A stretch of DNA of 46,159 nt from an uncultured Bacteroidales bacterium (GTDB lineage Bacteria > Bacteroidota > Bacteroidia > Bacteroidales > UBA932). The stretch lies in contig CAMHST010000017.1 in assembly GCA_946187865.1 (NCBI GenBank), positions 1 through 46,159 on the forward strand, written 5' to 3'. Both the position numbers and the translations under genes were made by a program. The notes under the pieces are model-generated. The model was not told where the DNA came from and ran no database searches. It was given only the letters and a program-made list of their open reading frames with translations. Shown in pieces: positions 25,412 to 33,766 of this stretch; the first letter of the stretch is position 1, and every line of letters starts with the position of its first letter.

Positions 25412-26374
25412 ATGCTTAACCGACGTATCCTCAGAATCAAGGCGTTCAAGGTCCTTTACAGCTATGCAGAGAACCCGGACCTCACGCTGAAAGAGGCGAT
25501 TGCGAGTCTGGATACATCCTCCGAAGCCACCCGGGACCTGTATCTTTATATGCTGGCCCTCATCCCCGCCCTCACGGCGGAAGCCGCCCGGCGCACGGAA
25601 GCCGCCCGCGCGAAATTCAATCCCAGCGAAGAAGAACTTCATCCCAACCTCAGGTTTGTGGAGAACAAAGTGTCGGCCCTGCTTTCCCAGGACCCTGATT
25701 TTCAGAAACTCCTGGAAAAGAAAAAGTTCAGCTGGGAGCAAAACGACGCTTTCCTTTACAGCCTGTACGAGAGTGTGAAATCCCGTCCCTGGTTCGCCGC
25801 CTATATGGACGCCCCGGCAAGTTCCCTTTCCAAGGATGCCGCCCTGTGGAAGCACATCTTCGAAGAGGAACTGGAAGACAACGAGTCCCTTTCCGCCATC
25901 CTGGAAGACCAGTCCATCTACTGGAGCGACGACCTCCCGTACGCGCTCATCTGCTGCGTGCGCTCCCTGGACGATATGGCCGTCCGCGGGCGCTGGAGCT
26001 ATCCGCCCCTTTACCAGAGCGAGGTGCTCGCCGCCCAGGGGCAGAAGGTAGAGAGCGACAGCGTGTTCGTCCATTCGCTCCTGACCGTCTGCTACGGGCA
26101 TTTCCGGGAGTACTTCAACCTGGTGGCGGAGTCGGTGTCCAAGTGGGACCGGGACCGTCTGTACACGTCGGACATGGTCCTGATCGCCATGGGCCTGTCA
26201 GAGGCGGAAACCTTCCCGGACATTCCCGTGAAGGTGACCATCAACGAATACGTGGAAATCTCCAAGTATTACTCCACCCCAAAGAGCCGCGGCTTTGTGA
26301 ACGGCCTGCTGGACCGTCTCATCAAAGAGCGTGAAGCCCAGGGAAAAATCGTCAAAAACGCCAACGTAAAATAG
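25412..26374 (+). CDS. nusB: Transcription antitermination factor NusB (long Bacteroidetes form)
   Basis: RNA-binding factor that with NusE/S10 forms the rRNA antitermination complex. The 320-residue protein opens with MLNRRILRIKAFKVLYSY, the usual NusB first helix. It then has a long helical region typical of Bacteroidetes NusB, about twice the 140 residues of E. coli. The canonical NusB end is visible at residues 240-310, where LYTSDMVLIAMGLSEAETFPD is followed by VKVTINEYVEISKYYST and KSRGFVNGLLDRL. It heads the operon nusB-yajC-ybbR-coaE and is separated from yajC by ten bases. Confidence 0.93.
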   Translation: MLNRRILRIKAFKVLYSYAENPDLTLKEAIASLDTSSEATRDLYLYMLALIPALTAEAARRTEAARAKFNPSEEELHPNLRFVENKVSALLSQDPDFQKLLEKKKFSWEQNDAFLYSLYESVKSRPWFAAYMDAPASSLSKDAALWKHIFEEELEDNESLSAILEDQSIYWSDDLPYALICCVRSLDDMAVRGRWSYPPLYQSEVLAAQGQKVESDSVFVHSLLTVCYGHFREYFNLVAESVSKWDRDRLYTSDMVLIAMGLSEAETFPDIPVKVTINEYVEISKYYSTPKSRGFVNGLLDRLIKEREAQGKIVKNANVK

Positions 26375-26384
26375 TTATCAGAAT

Positions 26385-26714
26385 ATGAACGCATTATTTG
26401 TCTACACCCTCCAGGCAGCCGGCGCTCAGGCCCAGCAGCCCAGCGCCCTCCCCACCATTATCATGTTCGCCCTCATCATCCTGGTGATGTGGCTGTTCAT
26501 GATCCGCCCCCAGCGCAAGCAGCAGAAAGAACTGCAGGAGTTCCGTAACAGCCTCCGCAAAGGAGACAAGGTGGTCACCGTGGGCGGCATCTACGGGGAA
26601 ATCGTGGAAGTGAACGAAAAAACCGCCCTTATCCGCGTAGACGGCGATGTGAAGCTCCGGGTAGACAAGCAGGGGCTTGTCAAAGACTACTCCGAGGCCG
26701 AAGCCCAGAAATAG
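26385..26714 (+). CDS. yajC: Preprotein translocase subunit YajC
   Basis: Accessory inner-membrane subunit of the Sec translocon, associated with SecDF. The 109-residue protein has one membrane span at about residues 24-43 (IIMFALIILVMWLFMI), the conserved RPQRKQQKELQEF cytosolic motif just after it, and the GDKVVTVGGIYG beta-turn. The short N-terminal segment MNALFVYTLQAAGAQAQQ is Ala/Gln-rich, as is common in this phylum. It lies between nusB and ybbR with gaps of ten and six bases. Confidence 0.95.
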   Translation: MNALFVYTLQAAGAQAQQPSALPTIIMFALIILVMWLFMIRPQRKQQKELQEFRNSLRKGDKVVTVGGIYGEIVEVNEKTALIRVDGDVKLRVDKQGLVKDYSEAEAQK

Positions 26715-26720
26715 CCGGCC

Positions 26721-27686
26721 ATGGCCCGCGGTGCATCCAAAAAAGAGCCGGAGTGGGGGAGAAGCTGGGTGGTCCTCACCGTTTCCCTGCTCCTGGCCTG
26801 TCTTGTTTGGCTGCTGAGCAATCTGTCGCAGACCTACTCCGGAACCGTCAGCGTTTCGGTGCAGGCCCGCTGTAACCTGGACGGCTACCAGAACCTGTCG
26901 TCCAATACGGTGCTGGTCAGCGCACGCTGCCGCACGCAAGGGTTCTCCCTGATCCGCGAGCAAAGCCGCCGGGAGCGGAAAACCCTCCTGGTAGATATAG
27001 ACCCTTCAGACCTTCACCATACCGGCCCCGAGACTTTCTGCATCATCGGCGGGGCCAAGAATTCCTACGTGGGGCAGTTCTTCGGAGACGGCACCACCGT
27101 GGAGGCTTTCATCACGGACACCCTCCGTTTCATTTTCCCCAGGGAAAACCACAAGCGGGTGCCGGTAGAGGTCCCCATGCAGGTACACTGCCGCACGCAG
27201 TACATGCAGAGCGGCCCCTTCCGCACCTCTCCGGATTCGGTGACGGTGTACGGGGAAGACATGCATCTGGACAATATAGACAAAGTCACCACATCCCGCC
27301 TGGTGCTCAGCGACGTGCACAACTCCCGCCACGGCGTGCTCTCCATCAATGCCATCCCCGGGGTGCGCATGTCGGTGGACGAGGTAGGCTATGAACTTCC
27401 CGTCTCCCGTTATGTAGAGCTCCGGAGTACCTGCAACGTAGAGGTCTGGAACGCCCCTGCAGGGCATCAACTGCAGGTTTTCCCGGCTACGGCCCAGGTC
27501 GTCCTCCTGTGCGCCTTCCCCCTGGCCAAAGACCCGCTCCCGGAATTCCGGGTCTATGTGGATTACAAAGACTTCGCGGCTTCCCTTACCGGTCGCTGCG
27601 TCCCGCATACGCTCCGGCTTCCCGCCGGTGTCCTGCAGTGCCGGATAGAACCGGAAGTGTTTGACTGCGTGGAGTCTTCCTTATGA
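26721..27686 (+). CDS. YbbR-like (CdaR-type) domain protein
   Basis: A 321-residue protein anchored by one N-terminal span (about residues 14-33, WVVLTVSLLLACLVWLLS) with the rest outside the membrane. The outside part contains two or three YbbR-like beta repeats, seen as VSVSVQARCNLDGYQ, KRVPVEVPMQVHC and the PDSVTVYG turn. In Firmicutes such proteins (CdaR) regulate the diadenylate cyclase CdaA, but no cyclase gene is adjacent here, so that role is not shown. In Bacteroidetes it sits in a fixed operon with yajC and coaE. Its stop overlaps the coaE start (ATGA). Confidence 0.88.
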   Translation: MARGASKKEPEWGRSWVVLTVSLLLACLVWLLSNLSQTYSGTVSVSVQARCNLDGYQNLSSNTVLVSARCRTQGFSLIREQSRRERKTLLVDIDPSDLHHTGPETFCIIGGAKNSYVGQFFGDGTTVEAFITDTLRFIFPRENHKRVPVEVPMQVHCRTQYMQSGPFRTSPDSVTVYGEDMHLDNIDKVTTSRLVLSDVHNSRHGVLSINAIPGVRMSVDEVGYELPVSRYVELRSTCNVEVWNAPAGHQLQVFPATAQVVLLCAFPLAKDPLPEFRVYVDYKDFAASLTGRCVPHTLRLPAGVLQCRIEPEVFDCVESSL

Positions 27687-28735
27687 AAACCGTCATCGTC
27701 AGCGGGGGAATCGGCAGCGGAAAGTCTGAAGTGTGCCGCATCCTGAGGGAGCGCGGTGTCCCCGTGTACGACTGCGATTCCCGCGCAAAAGACTTGTACG
27801 ATACCTCCGCAGGCCTCCTGTCCCGGATCGAGGCTGCTTTGGGGGCTGCTTTACGGGACGATGAAGGCCGCCTGGACCGGAAAGCCCTTGCGGCCATCAT
27901 TTTCAAGGATCCTGCTGCCCGGGAAAAACTGGAGTCCCTGCTTTATCCCGCCCTCCTGGAGGATTTCCGTGCCTGGCGACAGGCACAGGAACCCGCTCCC
28001 TGGGTGTGCCTGGAGTCGGCCCTGATCCTGTCCAAGCCCATCTTCGACGGGGTGGCAGACGCCGTCGTGTGGGTGGACGCTCCTGTAGAAGTCCGTCTCC
28101 AGCGCGCCATGCGGCGGGATGGCGCCACCCGCGACCAAATCCTTTCCCGGATGGCCGCGCAGGAGGATTTCTCCGCCCGCGCCGACGTTACGCTGCACAA
28201 CAGCGGCACGTTGGAATCGCTCCGAAAGGAGACCGAACGCGTTTTTTTCGGCAAAAATGACTATATTTGCAAGATATTGAAAAACGATTGTAAGCATATG
28301 AAAACCGATTTGGCAAAAACCCTTTCCATCCGTGGTCAGCACGGACTTTACACTTATATCGCCCAGTCCCGTTCCGGCGCCATCGCCGAGTCGCTCCAGG
28401 ACAAGAAACGCACCAATTTCAGCGCCAACGCCGGCATCACCACCCTGGCCGACATTTCCATCTACACGGCCGACGGCGAAGTGAAGCTGCAGGAAGTATT
28501 CGGCAAGATGCACGAGGTGCTGGGAGAACAGGACGCCCCTACGGCCAAGGCTGCCCCCGAGGAGATTACGGCCCTTTTTGAAAAGGCCCTTCCCAATTAC
28601 GACGCAGGCCGCTTCTACCTCTCGCACATGAAAAAGGTTGTGGAGTGGTACAATGCCCTCAAGAATTATGCATCCCTGGACTTTGTAACCGACGAGGAGA
28701 GAGAGGCCGAGGCCGCCGCAGAGAAGGAGGCTTAA
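27683..28735 (+). CDS. coaE: Dephospho-CoA kinase, open in frame into the DUF5606 gene
   Basis: Residues 1-192 are a complete dephospho-CoA kinase, the last step of coenzyme A synthesis: P-loop SGGIGSGKSEV (K14), YDCDSRAKDL, the LESALI and VDAPVEVRLQRAM motifs. A normal CoaE ends at about 190-200 residues. Here the frame continues without any stop through ERVFFGKNDYICK into the DUF5606 gene, giving a 350-residue open frame. A run of seven T (28242-28248) precedes the junction; one more T would give a TGA at 28258 and a 192-residue CoaE ending FFRQK. The fusion may be real, a slippage site or a sequence error. The start overlaps ybbR by four bases. Confidence 0.85.
   Translation: MKTVIVSGGIGSGKSEVCRILRERGVPVYDCDSRAKDLYDTSAGLLSRIEAALGAALRDDEGRLDRKALAAIIFKDPAAREKLESLLYPALLEDFRAWRQAQEPAPWVCLESALILSKPIFDGVADAVVWVDAPVEVRLQRAMRRDGATRDQILSRMAAQEDFSARADVTLHNSGTLESLRKETERVFFGKNDYICKILKNDCKHMKTDLAKTLSIRGQHGLYTYIAQSRSGAIAESLQDKKRTNFSANAGITTLADISIYTADGEVKLQEVFGKMHEVLGEQDAPTAKAAPEEITALFEKALPNYDAGRFYLSHMKKVVEWYNALKNYASLDFVTDEEREAEAAAEKEA
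28262..28269 (+). promoter_or_regulatory. Internal -7 element of the DUF5606 gene
   Basis: TATATTTG, a perfect TAnnTTTG match, lies inside the coaE reading frame 28 bases before the DUF5606 ATG. It shows that DUF5606 is probably also made as a separate protein. Confidence 0.6.
28298..28735 (+). CDS. DUF5606 protein (internal start within the coaE frame)
   Basis: A 145-residue protein, the usual length of the Bacteroidetes DUF5606 family: MKTDLAKTLSIRGQHGLYTY, then FSANAGITTLADISIYT and the C-terminal YLSHMKKVVEWYNALKNYA before an Ala/Glu-rich tail. The function of the family is not known; the N-terminal half looks like a small beta-barrel with a helical second half. It has its own promoter and an ATG that keeps the full family domain, so independent translation is likely even though it also lies in frame with coaE. 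rimO begins four bases later. Confidence 0.88.
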   Translation: MKTDLAKTLSIRGQHGLYTYIAQSRSGAIAESLQDKKRTNFSANAGITTLADISIYTADGEVKLQEVFGKMHEVLGEQDAPTAKAAPEEITALFEKALPNYDAGRFYLSHMKKVVEWYNALKNYASLDFVTDEEREAEAAAEKEA

Positions 28736-28739
28736 GACG

Positions 28740-30053
28740 ATGCCTTCCCTGCAGGTCATTACCCTTGGCTGTTCCAAGAACACGGTAGACACCGAACATC
28801 TGCTTTCCCAGGTGTCGGGCAGTTATGAGGTTGTACCCGAGGGGGAAGACCGCCCGGTAGATGTCCTGCTGGTGAACACCTGCGGTTTCATCGGAGACGC
28901 CAAGGAACAGTCGGTCCAGACCATCCTGGCCGCTGCGCAGCGCAAAAAGGCCGGCCAGGTAGGTCGGCTGCTGGTTTTCGGCTGCCTCTCCCAACGCTAC
29001 GCCAACGATCTTCCGGACCTGATCCCGGAAGTGGACGGCTGGTTCGGCGCCCGTTCGCTGGATCCGCTCATTGCGGCGCTGGGCTGCACCCCGGAGGATT
29101 CCCGCCGCCACAGCCGGGTGCTCACCAGTCCCGGCAAACCCTACGCCTTCCTGAAAATATCGGAAGGCTGCGACCGCCGCTGCTCCTACTGCGCCATCCC
29201 TTTCATCCGCGGGGCGCACCGTTCGGTGCCCATGGAAGATTTGGTGGAAGAGGCCCGGGAACTCGCTTCCAAGGGTATCCGGGAACTCGTCGTGATTGCG
29301 CAGGACACCACCTATTACGGGCTGGACCTATATAAGAAAAGGATGCTGGCCCCGCTGCTTCGGAAGCTCTCGGAAGTGGAAGGGATCGAGTGGATCCGCA
29401 TCCATTATTCCTATCCGGCGGATTTCCCGGAGGATGTACTGGACGAGATGGCCTCCAATCCCAAGGTGTGCCGCTACATGGACATCCCCCTTCAGCACAT
29501 TTCGGACAAGGTGCTTGCCAACATGCACCGGGGCGTGGACGGGGCCTGGACCCGGGAACTCATCCGCAGGATGCGGGAACGTGTTCCGGGTGTCGTACTG
29601 CGCACCACCCTTATCGTCGGCCACCCCGGAGAGGGGCACCGGGAATTCATGGAACTGCTTGATTTCGTGCGCGAAGCCCGGTTCCCGCGGATGGGCGCCT
29701 TCACTTATTCGGAAGAGGAAGGGACGTTCGGGGCGGAGCATTTCCCGGACACGGTGGCACCCCGCACCAAAAAGAACCGCCTGAACACCCTGATGGAGGC
29801 GCAGCGTGGCATATCCCTTGCATACAATGAATCCCGGATCGGCACGGAAGTCCGTGTCCTGGTGGATGCTTTCGCAGACGGCTTCCTGGTATGCCGGAGC
29901 GAATTCGAAAGCCCGGAGGTGGACGGTGAGATCCTGGTAAAATATACGGAAGCGGCCTTTGACGGCGTGGAGCCCCATTCCCTTGTGGGGGAATTCCTCC
30001 AGGTCCGCATTACCGCTGCCGACGAGTATGACCTTACAGCAGAAGTGATATGA
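28740..30053 (+). CDS. rimO: Ribosomal protein S12 methylthiotransferase RimO
   Basis: Radical-SAM iron-sulfur enzyme that adds a methylthio group to an aspartate of ribosomal protein S12. The 437-residue protein has the UPF0004 domain with cluster cysteines in GCSKNTVDTE, NTCGFIGDAKEQS and FGCLSQRY; the radical SAM motif CDRRCSYC (C144, C148, C151); and a C-terminal TRAM domain. IPFIRGAHRSVPMEDLV and PLQHISDKVLANM distinguish RimO from MiaB/MtaB. It follows the DUF5606 gene by four bases and overlaps the downstream lipoprotein gene by an ATGA. Confidence 0.96.
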   Translation: MPSLQVITLGCSKNTVDTEHLLSQVSGSYEVVPEGEDRPVDVLLVNTCGFIGDAKEQSVQTILAAAQRKKAGQVGRLLVFGCLSQRYANDLPDLIPEVDGWFGARSLDPLIAALGCTPEDSRRHSRVLTSPGKPYAFLKISEGCDRRCSYCAIPFIRGAHRSVPMEDLVEEARELASKGIRELVVIAQDTTYYGLDLYKKRMLAPLLRKLSEVEGIEWIRIHYSYPADFPEDVLDEMASNPKVCRYMDIPLQHISDKVLANMHRGVDGAWTRELIRRMRERVPGVVLRTTLIVGHPGEGHREFMELLDFVREARFPRMGAFTYSEEEGTFGAEHFPDTVAPRTKKNRLNTLMEAQRGISLAYNESRIGTEVRVLVDAFADGFLVCRSEFESPEVDGEILVKYTEAAFDGVEPHSLVGEFLQVRITAADEYDLTAEVI

Positions 30054-30997
30054 AACATACAGCATTGCTCCTCTCGGCCGCCCTTTGCCTGGCGGTCTCC
30101 TGCTCCCCGGAGATTTACACTCATTATCTGGATGTGAGACAACCCTCAGACGCCGGGCTGGACCTCTCCCGCAAGTCCATGTCGCTGGTTTACATGGACG
30201 GGGACATTCCGGCGGATTCCGCCTTTAACCGCAGTGTGGCGTCGGCCATGGCCCGCACCCTGGAAGAGGATTACTTCGGCGGGGAGGAAGTGGTTGGCCT
30301 GTACCGGATTCCCAAGGCCGACAGCCTTTCGCTGGATATGATGCATTCCCTGGTGATGGATACCGGAGACGATGTGATTTTCCTGCTCACCTCATCGCTG
30401 GGAGAGGCGGTGATGGAGTCCAACCAGGAGCTTCGGAACGCCCGCTCGGTGGATTCGGCCTACGTGTGCACGGCGCAGGTTCCCCTGAAAACCTACCTGT
30501 ACCTGTACGACAGCCTGGGAGAGGATGTGGTGCGCCGCTTCACCGGAAGCACCGTCTTGCGGCCGGCCGTGTACAATAACGGCATCACGCCCGTGGAGAA
30601 CCTCAAGGACAAGGCCCGCGAGGTGGTTGCCGGCGGGGAAGCGGAACGGGTTGGGAACAAGATGGCCAGCCGCTTCGTATCCAACTGGCAGACAGAGAGT
30701 TTCAGCTTCTATTATTTCGACAATTTCAACGAGGCGGCCTGGATCGACGCCCTTCAGAAAGCCCTGGACGGGAAGTTCGCCGCGGCTATCGACGCCTGGG
30801 CCCCGTTCGTGTCTTCCGGCAATTACCGGGAGCAGTCCTGCGCCTGCTACAACATCGCCCTGGCATTCTACCTGCTCGACGACGTGGACCTGGCCTCCCG
30901 CTGGCTGGACCAGGCCGACGCCCTGGACGATGCCCTTGTGCTGTCGGGCGGACTGCGGAAAAGAATCGATGCGAGAAAAGCGGTTTCGAAGCAGTAA
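30050..30997 (+). CDS. DUF6340-type lipoprotein
   Basis: A 315-residue lipoprotein: MKHTALLLSAALCLAVSCSP, with the lipid-attachment Cys at 18. The N-terminal half is a mixed alpha/beta domain with repeated acidic turns; the C-terminal 90 residues contain a tetratricopeptide-like helical pair (AAIDAWAPFVSSGNYREQS, ACYNIALAFYLLDD, ASRWLDQADAL). I match it to the Bacteroidetes DUF6340 family from memory. Function is unknown. It is coupled to rimO through an ATGA overlap and is the last gene of the run before the pckA promoter. Confidence 0.75.
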   Translation: MKHTALLLSAALCLAVSCSPEIYTHYLDVRQPSDAGLDLSRKSMSLVYMDGDIPADSAFNRSVASAMARTLEEDYFGGEEVVGLYRIPKADSLSLDMMHSLVMDTGDDVIFLLTSSLGEAVMESNQELRNARSVDSAYVCTAQVPLKTYLYLYDSLGEDVVRRFTGSTVLRPAVYNNGITPVENLKDKAREVVAGGEAERVGNKMASRFVSNWQTESFSFYYFDNFNEAAWIDALQKALDGKFAAAIDAWAPFVSSGNYREQSCACYNIALAFYLLDDVDLASRWLDQADALDDALVLSGGLRKRIDARKAVSKQ

Positions 30998-31002
30998 AAG
31001 TG

Positions 31003-31033
31003 TTGGAAAAAACTTCGTTTTTCAGTAAATTTG
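31003..31033 (+). promoter_or_regulatory. pckA promoter (-33 TTG, -7 TAAATTTG)
   Basis: TTG at 31003-31005, 20 bases, then TAAATTTG at 31026-31033. This is the cleanest two-part Bacteroidetes promoter in the window. It leaves a leader of about 42 bases before the ATG at 31082. Confidence 0.75.
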
Positions 31034-31081
31034 CAAAATTTTAAGAATCGACGAAAATCAATTCAAAATAATTCAAAACAC

Positions 31082-32698
31082 ATGGCAAATATCGATCTCA
31101 AAAAGTACGGTATCAAGGGTGTGAAGGAAATCCTCTACAACCCCACGTACGAGGTTCTCTACAACGAAGAGACCAAACCCGGCCTGGAAGGCTATGACAA
31201 AGGACAGGTGACCGAACTGGGCGCCATCAACGTGATGACGGGCGTTTACACCGGCCGTTCCCCTAAAGACAAGTACATTGTCTACGACAACACCACCAAG
31301 GAAGGCAAACCCGGCGAAATCTGGTGGACCACCGAGGGCTACCCCAACGACAACCACAAAATGTCCGTCAAGACCTGGAAGGCGGTCAAGAAACTTGCCC
31401 AGCAGCAGCTCAGCGGCAAGCGCCTCTTCGTCGTGGACGGTTTCTGCGGCACCCACGCCGACACCCGCATGAAGGTCCGCTTCATCATGGAGGTTGCCTG
31501 GCAGGCCCACTTCGTGACCAACATGTTCATCCGTCCCAAGAATCAGAAAGAGTTCGACCAGGAGCCCGATTTCGTGGTGTACTGCGCCGCCAAGGCCAAG
31601 GTAGAGAACTACCAGGAGCTGGGTCTTCGGAGCGAAACCTGCGTCGCCTTCAACGTGACCTCCCGTGAGCAGGTAATCCTGAACACCTGGTACGGCGGTG
31701 AGATGAAGAAGGGTATGTTCTCCATGATGAACTACTACCTCCCGCTGAAGGGCATCGCCGCCATGCACTGCTCGGCCAACACAGACATGAACGGTGAGAA
31801 CACCGCCATCTTCTTCGGCCTCTCCGGTACCGGTAAAACCACCCTCTCCACCGACCCGAAGCGTCTGCTGATCGGCGACGACGAGCACGGCTGGGACAAC
31901 AAGGGCGTGTTCAACTTCGAAGGCGGCTGCTACGCCAAGGTGATCAAACTGGACAAGGATTCCGAGCCCGATATCTATAACGCTATCCGCAGGGACGCCC
32001 TCCTGGAGAACGTTACCGTTGACCAGAACGGCAAGATCGACTTCAACGACAAGTCCGTCACCGAGAACACCCGCGTCAGCTACCCGATCTACCACATCGA
32101 GAAAATCGTCCGCCCGGAAAGCCAAGGACCCGCAGCCAAGCAGGTGATCTTCCTGAGCGCCGACGCTTTCGGCGTACTGCCTCCGGTTTCCATCCTCACC
32201 CCTGAGCAGACCAAGTACTACTTCCTGTCCGGCTTCACCGCCAAGCTGGCCGGTACCGAGCGCGGCATCACCGAGCCCACTCCTACCTTCAGCGCCTGCT
32301 TCGGCCAGGCATTCCTGGAGCTGCATCCTACCAAGTATGCAGAGGAACTGGTGAAGAAGATGAAGAAGAGCGGCGCCAAGGCCTACCTCGTGAACACCGG
32401 CTGGAACGGTACCGGCAAGCGTATCTCCATCCGTGACACCCGCGGCATCATCGACGCCATCCTGAACGGCAGCATCGACAAGGCTCCCACCAAGAACATC
32501 CCTTACTTCAACTTCGAAGTGCCTACCAAGCTGGAAGGTGTGGATTCCGGCATCCTGGATCCCCGCGACACTTACGCAGATCCCGCCCAGTGGGAAGAGA
32601 AGGCCAAGGATCTGGCCGGCCGCTTCATCAAGAACTTCCACAAGTACGAGAGCAACCGCGCCGGCAAGGCCCTTGTAAAGGCCGGCCCGAAGCTCTAA
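31082..32698 (+). CDS. pckA: Phosphoenolpyruvate carboxykinase (ATP)
   Basis: Cytosolic enzyme interconverting oxaloacetate and phosphoenolpyruvate with ATP/ADP. In fermentative Bacteroidales it runs in the CO2-fixing direction towards succinate. The 538-residue protein has RSPKDKYIV (substrate arginine), [11 protein letters not shown] (kinase-1a P-loop), LIGDDEHGW (metal-binding kinase-2) and [12 protein letters not shown] start at [10 protein letters not shown] because the promoter at 31003-31033 covers the upstream in-frame start at 31031. The gene stands alone with its own terminator. Codon choice is strongly biased to C- and G-ending codons, consistent with high expression. Confidence 0.98.
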   Translation: MANIDLKKYGIKGVKEILYNPTYEVLYNEETKPGLEGYDKGQVTELGAINVMTGVYTGRSPKDKYIVYDNTTKEGKPGEIWWTTEGYPNDNHKMSVKTWKAVKKLAQQQLSGKRLFVVDGFCGTHADTRMKVRFIMEVAWQAHFVTNMFIRPKNQKEFDQEPDFVVYCAAKAKVENYQELGLRSETCVAFNVTSREQVILNTWYGGEMKKGMFSMMNYYLPLKGIAAMHCSANTDMNGENTAIFFGLSGTGKTTLSTDPKRLLIGDDEHGWDNKGVFNFEGGCYAKVIKLDKDSEPDIYNAIRRDALLENVTVDQNGKIDFNDKSVTENTRVSYPIYHIEKIVRPESQGPAAKQVIFLSADAFGVLPPVSILTPEQTKYYFLSGFTAKLAGTERGITEPTPTFSACFGQAFLELHPTKYAEELVKKMKKSGAKAYLVNTGWNGTGKRISIRDTRGIIDAILNGSIDKAPTKNIPYFNFEVPTKLEGVDSGILDPRDTYADPAQWEEKAKDLAGRFIKNFHKYESNRAGKALVKAGPKL

Positions 32699-32720
32699 GC
32701 TTGTTCCGGTCAAGTAATCT

Positions 32721-32757
32721 GGGGTGACCAAAGTTTTGACTTAGGTCACCCCTTTTT
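32721..32757 (+). terminator. pckA intrinsic terminator
   Basis: GGGGTGACC (32721-32729) and GGTCACCCC (32744-32752) form a perfect nine-base-pair stem with a 14-base loop, followed by five T. Confidence 0.9.
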
Positions 32758-32801
32758 CTGTGCTTATCGCAGCCTTGAAGTTGGGGGAAGCGAAGCGAAA
32801 C

Positions 32802-32822
32802 GGACTCCCTTTTGGGGTAGCC
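32802..32822. other. Bulged GC hairpin at the edge of the AT-rich patch
   Basis: GG(A)CTCCC and GGG(T)AGCC around TTTTG form a seven-pair stem with one bulge on each side. It lies within an 84-base non-coding stretch between the pckA terminator and the stop of the AT-rich lipoprotein gene, next to a tandem GAAGC/GAAAC motif. It may be a repeat remnant or the terminator of the minus-strand pair. Confidence 0.3.
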
Positions 32823-32841
32823 TCCACTTTATTTCAGCGAT

Positions 32842-33762
32842 TTATTGAAAATCGCCGATGATCAACTTGTTGGTCCAATATTGCTTTTGCTCGGTTTTTG
32901 CGCCGAAAATCCCCGTTCCATTCTGAATGTTGGAATACGAAAAGGGCGCTTCGTTATCGATGCACGACTTCAAATAAAGGTCATATTCCTGGGAAACAGC
33001 CATATAGAGCACATAACTAGGGAAAAGAAAATCATATAAACAATGATCTGTAAAAGACCCGGCGACCGAAATTATTCGTTCGTTGTTAGCATATAGCTGA
33101 TAGCCGTCTACTACACGCTCGCCGCCCTCATCGACGGAAGGGACCCGTATATAATGCTTGTGAAGAGGTTTATCTTCTACATAAACAAACCGATGAACTG
33201 CAGAGGAAGGGAAATAAAGCGCCTGATGGAAAAACTCGCCGGTCGTATTAAAGTTGTCAACGTTTACAAGATTGGAGGCAATTTTATCAACGACAAAATA
33301 CTCTTCGCTTTCCGGCGCGAAATCCATTCCCATTATCCATACAACGTCATTGGGGAAACTGGCAGTAGTGTACTCCGAAATAAAGCCTCTAGTCATCTTC
33401 GGCACAATTGCTCCAGGCATGGTGGTGTAAGCTTTTATGGGTTTCCTGTCCGGGATGTTTATCTCAATTCTGTATTTGTGCCGGGGAATGGCAGAATAAG
33501 GTAAAGACCAACGATTGTCCTCTTCGTAAAGGAAGTGACCGACATCGACAGAAGAAGTTACATCGAATAACGAAATGGTGACATCACGTAATACGCGCAG
33601 CGACAAATCATCGGCCGCGCATGAAGAAAGATGCAGTATTTGTACTGAATCTTGTGACAAGATACAATTCACTGACACATCTCTGTTCCCTGCATATGGA
33701 GAACAGCTGCCCCCAAGTATACAACTAAATATGACTAAAACGCGCAACAAGTTGTCTTTCAT
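32842..33762 (-). CDS. DUF4249-like lipoprotein paired with a C10 protease
   Basis: A 306-residue lipoprotein with lipobox ILGGSC (Cys20). The beta-rich N-terminal region (VSVNCILSQDSVQILHLS, then RDVTISLFD, a W-S-L-P turn, and YRIEINIPDRKPIKAYTTMP) follows the pattern of DUF4249 proteins of Bacteroidetes, which I recall as about 300-400 residues; the assignment is by eye. DUF4249 genes usually follow a TonB-dependent receptor, but here the partner is a C10 protease gene four bases upstream. The gene is clearly AT-richer than its neighbours outside this pair, which suggests transfer. Function is unknown; a role in anchoring or modulating the protease is only inference from the pairing. Confidence 0.6.
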   Translation of the reverse strand: MKDNLLRVLVIFSCILGGSCSPYAGNRDVSVNCILSQDSVQILHLSSCAADDLSLRVLRDVTISLFDVTSSVDVGHFLYEEDNRWSLPYSAIPRHKYRIEINIPDRKPIKAYTTMPGAIVPKMTRGFISEYTTASFPNDVVWIMGMDFAPESEEYFVVDKIASNLVNVDNFNTTGEFFHQALYFPSSAVHRFVYVEDKPLHKHYIRVPSVDEGGERVVDGYQLYANNERIISVAGSFTDHCLYDFLFPSYVLYMAVSQEYDLYLKSCIDNEAPFSYSNIQNGTGIFGAKTEQKQYWTNKLIIGDFQ

Positions 33763-33766
33763 AGCA

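Noticed and set aside
31073..32731. A 552-codon minus-strand frame opposite pckA
   Set aside because: Antisense of pckA, which has all catalytic motifs and a clean promoter and terminator.
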